From NCBI GenBank assembly GCA_019925095.2, contig CM034407.1, forward strand, positions 6,946,710 to 7,010,709: 64,000 bases of DNA, given 5' to 3'. The notes under the pieces are model-generated. The model was given only the letters and a program-made list of their open reading frames with translations. It did no database searches and was not told the origin of the DNA. This stretch comes from Dendrolimus kikuchii (Eukaryota; Arthropoda; Insecta; Lepidoptera; Lasiocampidae). A program made the translations under genes and the position numbers. Every line of letters begins with the position of its first letter. Position 1 is the stretch's first letter. Shown piece by piece: positions 57,195 to 64,000 of the stretch.

Positions 57195-57394
57195 CAAAGG
57201 TGGCCAACTTGATTCGACCCAAGACCTACTTATAAAACTATTACCTTCGTTCTATTAATTACATACTTCTTGAATTTTTGAACGAAACAGTATATAATTA
57301 TGTAGTAGTACTTTTTAGTTTTTTGCCTTGGCATGACCCACTGGACTAGTAGCCGTGATCCGGTCGATCGCGAAATATCGGTTGGCCACCCCTG
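57195..57394. mobile_element. hAT-like MITE, 200 bp
   Basis: caaaggtggccaac at the left and gttggccacccctg at the right are inverted ends of hAT form. The flanks do not match as a TSD. Confidence 0.5.
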
Positions 57395-58374
57395 GACCGG
57401 ATAATGCAATTCAATGCTCACAAAAAAAATAGATTTGTTATTCATTATGAAGTATCCATGATTACACAATTACCAACGCCAGGTTGTATTCTAGTGTCAT
57501 TTGAATGGCGATTGGTGAGTTTCTCACTTATTGACAGCGCAAACAATTGGATTCTCACAATCAGGTTAATCATTATAAAAGATTCAACACCCTGTTTTCA
57601 AGACCGTAATCTGTTATGGATATAGGGATACTTATATACAACGGATTACCACTACTTGTATAGTAAAGAAATGTCTTTTTTACAATTTATTTTGCGCCTG
57701 GAAAAATAAACCTTTTGTATCTTTCGAGTTGGAATATGAAAGAGACGGAGATAGTGACAAAGCTCTGATCGTTTTCGTCGTGTCCGCTTACGAGCCCAAG
57801 GTCTGGATTTCTAATCCATTTCGCACGTTCTTCATTGTGGGACCTACTTTTATGTATCCATATCATTATGAATGTAAGATTCCCAATAATGTGTTTGTTT
57901 CTTTATCTTTATCGGAGTCTAGCAACGTGCGAGCGCGATAGCAACATACAATTGAAAAAATGAAAGAGACAGGTGGTGTTGGGTGATTGTATAAAATTCT
58001 CTGCTCCATGACTGGACTAGAAATTTATTATGTATGCAAACTAAAAACCACCGGTTTAATTTTAAAGCATTATTTTTAGTTTATATATTAGTATCTCAAG
58101 TGTAGGATAGCTAATAGGGTAGGAATATCTTCGAGCAACTGTGTGTTTTAAGTATTTTCTTCCAGCTGTTTTTTATTTTATTTTAGTTGATTAGCCAATG
58201 GATTGTAAATGAGATTTTAAGTGTAGACCTACTACTGTAAAAAATCCCACTACATCAACAACTAGAAATTATCCTGATTGGTTATTATTATTTAAATGTC
58301 ATTCCAACTGCCGTAGTTAGAGTAATTTAATAGGTCGATTTATAGTTAAAAAGCCATTAAATATATTTATTTCA

Positions 58375-58620
58375 CGAGTTCAGCAGACAGGCAGACGGCC
58401 CACCTTATGTATGGTGGTTACTATTGAAATTTGCAGCAGCAAAGGTGCTACAAATGCGCTGCTGCTCTCTTAAGGGATACTGGAACCTAGCCACTAATGC
58501 CGGAACAAAACTCAAGTGGTAGTTATCCAGACAGGCATATATCGTTTTGTCGCCTTTTATAATAGGCCGCCCTGCCGTAGGAAATTGTAACCATTCTCCG
58601 TTCGTGCATGAATAATATTT
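58375..58620 (-). mobile_element. S1 copy
   Basis: cgagttcagcagacaggcag to gtaaccattctccgttcgtg; internally shortened. Confidence 0.7.
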
Positions 58621-58750
58621 CGTTTTGCTATACGAATGTGAATATTTAACAACGCGTTTTTCGTGGGTAAATAACTGAACTCCGTTGACTCGGCGATGCA
58701 AAGTGATTCTTGGTCTTGCCAGTTGTATGCTTGAAATTCGGTCACATCGG

Positions 58751-58985
58751 TTTTTTTTTATAGAAGTTCAGCAGACAAGCAGACGACCCACTTGATGAAA
58801 AGCGGTTACCATCGTCTATGGACATTTGCAACACATAACAAATACGTTGCTGCTCTCTTAAGGGAGACTGGAACCTGGTCACTAATGCCGGAACACAACT
58901 CAATGTTGTTATGGCGACGTACTTTAGACCAGGGATGGTAGCCATCCAGCCGTTCAAATGCCCTACCACCTGGCAAGTCGGTTTC
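58751..58985 (-). mobile_element. S1 copy
   Basis: T9 tail at 58751-58759, agttcagcagacaagcagac, to ccctaccacctggcaag; truncated at the far end. Confidence 0.75.
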
Positions 58986-59175
58986 CACTCTTTCAAGCAA
59001 TAATTAGGACGGCTAACCGGTCGCCGACCGACTGGTCGCTCTCTGTATGCTTGTCACACACACAGATCATCCTTTATCCATTCTAGCGACCGAGCCAGCG
59101 GAGTCGGTAAACCTTTGTGGGTAAATGCGTCCTCAAATTGTAGAAGGAATAATTGCATGAATGATTTTATATTGT

Positions 59176-59333
59176 TGAAGGTGATGTCAGGAGCCTTAAG
59201 AACAGACGTCTGTGCATGACAAGAGTTATGAATGTCAAAGAAGCAAGTGAGGTGTGTAAGAATAAGCCTAAATGGCGCTCTGCTGCTTGTGCCTACCCCG
59301 CAAGGGAACTGGCGTGAAGTTATGTATGTATGT
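59176..59333 (+). mobile_element. RTE-like tail with 12-bp TSD
   Basis: attttatattgt at 59164-59175 and 59334-59345, perfect. Carries the last 45 or so codons of the family ORF and the tatg tail. Confidence 0.9.
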
Positions 59334-59989
59334 ATTTTATATTGTCGTCGATTTTAGCACATTTTTTTTAAATATCTGTCATGATACTAGATAGACCACG
59401 TTGATGAATTAGGATTTTTTATGGTAGAAGCTGGAGCTTTATTGACGTAATATTAATTACATTAAGTTTGTTGTTATTACATTACTTGTGAAGTAATGCT
59501 GCATTGTGGGCAGTTTTGTTTGATTCCGCTAGAGATGCATAACTGTATAAGAAATAAAACTTGTTTAGATATATACTGACTTATATTTTATTTTACCTAT
59601 TTTATTTAAATACAGATTATAAACAAGAAAACAAAACATTGTTTACAGTCACATTATTATAGTAAGTGGGTATATAATTTCACAAAAGAACAATTATTGT
59701 GACAACCTCAGCGTCTTGTTATCAATAAAAATTAATAAGAGTTAATTGATATTTAGGATTAATTTTGAACCTTCGTCTAATAATAGACTTTAAATCAAAT
59801 AGCAATTTAGTGCTATGCAGTGATATATACTATTTACTATTTCTGCAAGTGGCAGTTAATTACAGTTAAAAATATGCTATTATCAACTGATAGTTGATTT
59901 TTTGACACAAATTGTAGTTTGGAATGTTAGATATTTTTACGCTATTATTTAGCAAGAGTTTGCAACACTTACGTTTTAGGTTTGCCGCA

Positions 59990-60330
59990 GGTACGACGTC
60001 ATCCTGTTGGGGCACTCGGAGTTAGTATTACTTCCGCTTTCCCGTGGTCCTGGTTACCAAGGGTCTGGCATTAGGCGAAGGCAATACTGGGTAGTTATAG
60101 TAGGTACGTTGACTCCTGCCCGGGCCAGCGGGGAGACTAGGCCGTATACCCGTGGCCCTGGCATACCGAGGGGTTTTGGTGGATACCCTTAACTGTGGTG
60201 TGTCAATAGCATCTTTAGTTCTGCCAAGAGGTTGCTAGGCCACCCGACCTGGAGAATCCTACACACCGGCCGCGACTTTCCCCCATAGCGCGGCTGATGG
60301 ACATCAATCGGGTTTCCCCTCGTAAAAAAA
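59990..60330 (+). mobile_element. R1-clade-like LINE 3' end
   Basis: gcataccgaggggttttggt and aatcgggtttcccctcgt followed by A7 (60324-60330). Resembles the 3' UTR of the 2335-4290 LINE. Confidence 0.6.
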
Positions 60331-60420
60331 GTTAAGTTATTTTCGACTCGAGTGGTAGTAGCATTTTCTTGGAAGTGTTTTACCACCTCATGGCGTATCC
60401 CACTGGCCCCCACCGTGCTT
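60331..60420 (+). mobile_element. Older LINE 3' end, left part (interrupted)
   Basis: Continues at 60859-60898 (cggatttcctctcgtt-A6) once the insert 60421-60842 is ignored. Confidence 0.55.
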
Positions 60421-60842
60421 TTTTTTTTAAGGCGGGGGAAATGCTATTTACGCACAATACTGGGTCCTTTGCAAGGGATTAGACCATAGTTGATCATGGA
60501 GGCTTTACCCTTTAATAAGGGGCAATCCAAACAGTAATCAACCAGCTTGTGTGGAGACTCAGAGAAGTTGCACGGGCAACAACCACTACCCACTAAAACC
60601 ACCCTCCTCCCATGTGCCTCGCGCTTTTTATGTAGGAAAGGCTGAGACTTGGAACGTAGTTACGCCCAGTCCGGTCCAGCGCAAAAAATGCCTGAATGTG
60701 TCCCGGGAATCAGAACACATCCACTTCGTCAGCGGGGGCGATGAATCCTTTGCTCCCTTGATAGCTAAAGGCCTCCCGAAGCGGTATTATTCAGGGTGGG
60801 AAGTCATGCGCATACCTGCGGCTCCGGATGCCAGCCAACCGC
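60421..60842 (-). mobile_element. R1-clade-like LINE 3' fragment inserted into a LINE
   Basis: T8 at 60421-60428 is its tail on the minus strand. Perfect 16-bp duplication ggcccccaccgtgctt at 60405-60420 and 60843-60858. Sequence family as 9615-9960. Confidence 0.85.
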
Positions 60843-60858
60843 GGCCCCCACCGTGCTT

Positions 60859-60898
60859 GTGGTAAGTACGGTTATCGGATTTCCTCTCGTTAAAAAAG
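60859..60898 (+). mobile_element. Older LINE 3' end, right part
   Basis: gtggtaagtacggttatcgg, atttcctctcgtt and A6. Confidence 0.55.
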
Positions 60899-61459
60899 GT
60901 ACAATGCCATAGATTTGTGGGTAAACTTACAGCTTTGCCAGTGTTGGGTCTTGGGTGACACATAGCCATTTTGTTCATAACATACCTACATGAGGCATTA
61001 AACAGCAGTCTTGAAAATATGGAAAAATAATAAGAAAATATATAGATCGTTCAATATAGTTAATAGTTCAAGAGTTTGGAGAGCGAAGAGGAGAACGTAA
61101 TCAGCGAGCAGGTATCGTAAACGCATAATCCTTTTGTATATGAACAATAAACGTGGTGCCAGCGGAAGTTTTTTGTGGTGACTGGTATAGATAACATGGA
61201 GTGTGGTATATTCACAAGTATGAAATGGGAATTACAACTTTTTCTCCCATCTCGCAGTCGCACTCGCTCTCGCTATGTTTCTACATCAAACAAAATCATT
61301 TAACGTCATTAAGCTTCGACCGTTACGAACAAAGATAAGTGAATTAAGTAGGACAACTGTACTCAATTGAACTTAATTGAGTCTTGTTTTATCCAATATT
61401 GTAAGCAACTTCTCTAGCACATTTAAGGACGAACAATCTGGCATATTACATATAGAATA

Positions 61460-62746
61460 CCTAGTCTTGCCAGAAATATTGCAACAAATGTATATTTTTT
61501 TCGATTGCAAATAACATAAGTTTTACAGTGTGTTAGTTTAATACATAAATATAAAACAATTTAAAATATAAAAAGCTTATTCGAAGTGGTCTCCATTGGC
61601 TGCAATACAGTCCTTTAAACGTTGAGGCCAGTTATCAATAGAAGCACGCACTCTTTCCATGGGAAAATCCTTCACTGCCAATCGTATGGATTGTTTTAGG
61701 GACTCCAAATTATCACGGCGCTTAGAGCAAGCCGTACTGTCTAAAACTGACCATAAATCATAATCCAACGGATTAAGATCGGGACTAGATGACGGCAGTC
61801 TTCAGCTCTGATGAAGTCCGAATCGTTCGTTTCCAACCAAGACTGTGTGGATCGAGCTTTATGACCCAGCGCCGACTTGCTGGAAGGACCATTCTTGGTT
61901 ATTGAACATGGTGTTGTTAAGGGGCTTAACTACCTTCTCAAGAATGGTATCTTAATACACTTGTGCCGATGTTTTGATACCTTTTTCACAAAAATATGGC
62001 TCAGTCACTCCTTCATAGCTAACACCCCACCAAACCATCACTGAAGACGGGTAATGCCCACCTTGCTCTCTGTCGACTAATTGAGAAGCTTCCTTAGAGC
62101 TTTGAGCAGAAACACGGTCATTTTGTTTGTTAAAATGTTGCTCAATTGTAAAAAAATTCTCATCCGTAAACAAAATTTTTCTGTGACCTCCCTTTGCGTA
62201 CCGCTTCAGTAGTTGTTTCGATTTTACCACCCTATTCTTTTTTAGATTATGAGTTAAGAAATGACCAGTGCTTCTCTTATAGGCTGCAAGTCCTGAGTCA
62301 TCTTTTAAAATACGCAACATGATTCTAGGTAATATCTTCATCTCTCGAGATAAAATCTTGCCTTCGGACAGGATTTCTTCAAATTCTTTCCCTTACCGCT
62401 TTGACCACCTTTTTCGAACGAACACTACGTGAACGGCCAGATCTTTTTCTGTCACAAACAGAGGAAGTCCATTGTACAGCCCGGTACACAAACATTTGAC
62501 TAATACCAAGCGTATGGAGAGTTTTAAAAATTGCATTTGGCTCCATACCTACTTTGTGTAATGCAATCATAGCGACTCGGTTCCCTTTATCGCCCCACTC
62601 CATTTTAATATCGCAAAATGTTGTACAATGTATTGGCGCCAAAATGAGAAAACACAATGAACAATCATATGAAAATGACAGATTCCAAATTCACATGTAA
62701 TATTTTGTTTATTTTTAATTGTAACAGTATTTATGGCCAGACTAAG
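61460..62746 (-). mobile_element. Tc1/mariner-superfamily element, 1287 bp, TA flanks
   Basis: Left end cctagtcttgccagaaatat and right end (minus strand) cttagtctggccataaatac are about 24-bp imperfect TIRs. TA lies at 61458-61459 and 62747-62748. It encloses a decayed transposase gene on the minus strand. Confidence 0.85.
61577..62657 (-). pseudogene. Tc1/mariner transposase, inactivated
   Basis: Three blocks are visible. The N-terminal part is 62657-62379 with a helix-turn-helix stretch (IFKTLHTLGISQMFVYRAV) and a basic linker. The middle part is 62341-61952 with LFTDENFFTIEQHF, containing the first catalytic Asp, and VMVWWGVSYEG. The C-terminal part is 61768-61577, preceded by SPDLNPLDYDLW, containing the third acidic residue. 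A frameshift separates the first two blocks. A stop at 61952-61954 and further decay around 61800-61900 destroy the second Asp region. Confidence 0.85.
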
Positions 62747-62936
62747 TATAATAAACGTTTATTTTCTTAATCAACGTTGTAATCTAATTTATTTTTAATA
62801 AATAATGAAATTCTTATAAGCCGTATATGCTTGGGACAGCTTTGCCATTACGAGTAGGTAGGTAATTGTAATGGTAGACGGGATAAGGGATTAATCTGTG
62901 TAAATATACTATTTCAAGGCTATCTAGTTATTACTA

Positions 62937-64000
62937 GGCATGCCTTTTAAGTTCTGTCGTTTCCATATTTCCCGGCAATTTTGAATTTGGAACTGTTCTA
63001 TATTCGAATGTGTTTAAATTTTAAATCTCAAAACTGTTAAAAGTATTAGGATTAATGCTATTGTTTAGTCACAGCGTCGATTGGAATCTGCCAGGTTACG
63101 TACGAAAATGAATCTTTCTAAGGAAAATGTTCGTGCAATAATTTTCTACAACTTTAGAAGAGGCCTGACACGGCTTCAATATTTTGAAGAGCTAACATCT
63201 GTGTTCAGTGATGAAGCCCCATGTCTGCAGACTATCGAACGCTGGTATTTAGAATTCCAGCGTGAACATACTAGTGTCAGTGACAAATCTCGCGAAGGGC
63301 GCCCAAAATCCGCCTTCACTGAAGATAACATCATTGCTGTGAGACAACTAATTCTCGAAGATCGTCATGTGACGTATTGAGAGATAGAGGCTCTATTAGG
63401 CATCTCAGGGACAACCATTCAGAAGATCTTGCATGAAGCGCTTGGTGTGAGAAAGCTAGTTTGTCGATGGATACCGCATCTGCTTTCCGACGATCACAAG
63501 GCGGCCCGCGTCAAATGGTGTAAGAAAACTCTGCAAAGGTTCAACCGAGGAGAGTCAAATCACGTCTACGACATCACCAGTGGTGACGAATCTTGGATCT
63601 ATGCCTACGATCCTGATTCCAAACAACAATCTACAATCTGGGTCTTTCAAGACGAGCCAAAGCCGACTAAAGTTGTTCGTTCTAGAAGCACTTCAATGAA
63701 GATGGTGGCCACGTTCGTTGCAAAAACCGGCCATGTTGCGACTATTGCACTTGAAGATCGTAGAACGCTTAACGCAGAGTGGTATACCACAGTTTGTTTA
63801 CCACAAGTCATCACCGAACTTCGAAAATCTAACTCAAAGCGACGCATCATCCAGCACCACGACAACGCAAGCTCACACAGCGCTCGTCAAACGATTGAGT
63901 ATTTGAAGCAGGAAAAAGTAGAAATTCTTGACCATCCTCCATACAGTCCTGACCTAAGCCCTAACGATTTCTTTACATTTCCTAAAATTAAGAAAAGTCT
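62937..64000 (+). mobile_element. mariner (DD34D) element, runs off the window
   Basis: The left end is probably ggcatgccttttaagttctg after TA at 62935-62936 (inferred from position and form). The transposase gene starts near 63108. The right TIR lies beyond the window. Confidence 0.7.
63108..64000 (+). pseudogene. mariner transposase with a single internal stop, 3' end outside
   Basis: The frame reads MNLSKENVRAIIFYNFRRGL through a paired helix-turn-helix DNA-binding region (TIERWYLEFQRE, SREGRPKSAFTEDNI). It stops at TGA 63378-63380, then continues open in the same frame to the window end. The catalytic triad is intact in the visible part: SGDESW, HHDNASSH and SPDLSPNDFF. There are 34 residues between the second and third Asp, the DD34D spacing that defines mariner. 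The only lesion seen is that TGA, so the copy is young but disabled. It is unrelated in detail to the decayed element at 61460-62746. Confidence 0.88.

Larger units (their letters stand above)
55315..58367. other. Intergenic, AT-rich
   Basis: Outside the two MITEs and the element at 57195-57394 nothing is recognised. Short frames at 57404-57625 and 57729-57941 have no supporting signal. Confidence 0.5.

Noticed and set aside
1..64000. CRISPR arrays, operons, bacterial or viral gene clusters
   Set aside because: No spaced direct repeats or tightly packed ORFs; everything fits insect nuclear DNA.

Overview
The window looks like nuclear DNA of a moth or butterfly. It is AT-rich, its genes are broken by long introns with GT-AG borders, and it is full of transposable-element debris of kinds common in Lepidoptera: R1-clade and RTE-type LINE ends, tRNA-derived SINEs, Helitron-like ends with CTAG-T termini, mariner, hAT and PIF/Harbinger-like elements. 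There is no bacterial gene organisation. The species cannot be fixed from sequence alone.

Three host loci can be assembled from splice sites and codon phase. (1) Plus strand, 8484-33590: a 16-exon gene of 835 codons for a single-pass membrane protein with signal peptide, Cys-containing ectodomain, one transmembrane segment and a long basic/Ser-rich tail. It is best read as a KIAA1549-like (DUF3827) protein. An RFX X-box palindrome lies about 270 bp upstream of its ATG. (2) Minus strand, 46694-39240: NF-YA, the DNA-binding subunit of the CCAAT-box factor NF-Y, in 7 coding exons (270 aa), with a probable non-coding first exon near 48762-48900. Six CCAAT pentamers sit in 137 bp just upstream, which suggests autoregulation. 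(3) Plus strand, 52800-55101: a locus that appears bicistronic. An 82-aa coiled-coil ORF ends in TAA, an intron follows three bases later, and after splicing a 315-aa ORF starts only 9 nt beyond the stop in the same frame. That second protein looks nuclear and NTF2-like. Loci 1 and 2 converge; loci 2 and 3 diverge.

The rest is intron and intergenic DNA built from repeats. 2335-4290 is a 5'-truncated R1-clade LINE with a clean ORF2, poly(A) and a perfect 14-bp target-site duplication (TSD). An RTE-like family with a (TATG)n tail has at least eight tails here, four with perfect TSDs of 10-13 bp. A SINE-like family of about 310 bp occurs a dozen times and shares its tail with a LINE remnant at 15840-16128. 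Other elements are a solo LTR (13674-14157), hAT-type elements (20228-20926, 23427-24435, 33810-34059), a PIF-like MITE (56049-56347), a long-TIR MITE family, an 80-bp fold-back family, and a LINE-into-LINE insertion at 60421-60842. The right end holds a decayed Tc1/mariner element (61460-62746) and a nearly intact DD34D mariner that runs off the window (about 62937-64000).

Most intergenic sequence between these items shows nothing I can identify beyond simple repeats and old repeat fragments. No CRISPR array, rRNA or functional tRNA gene was found.
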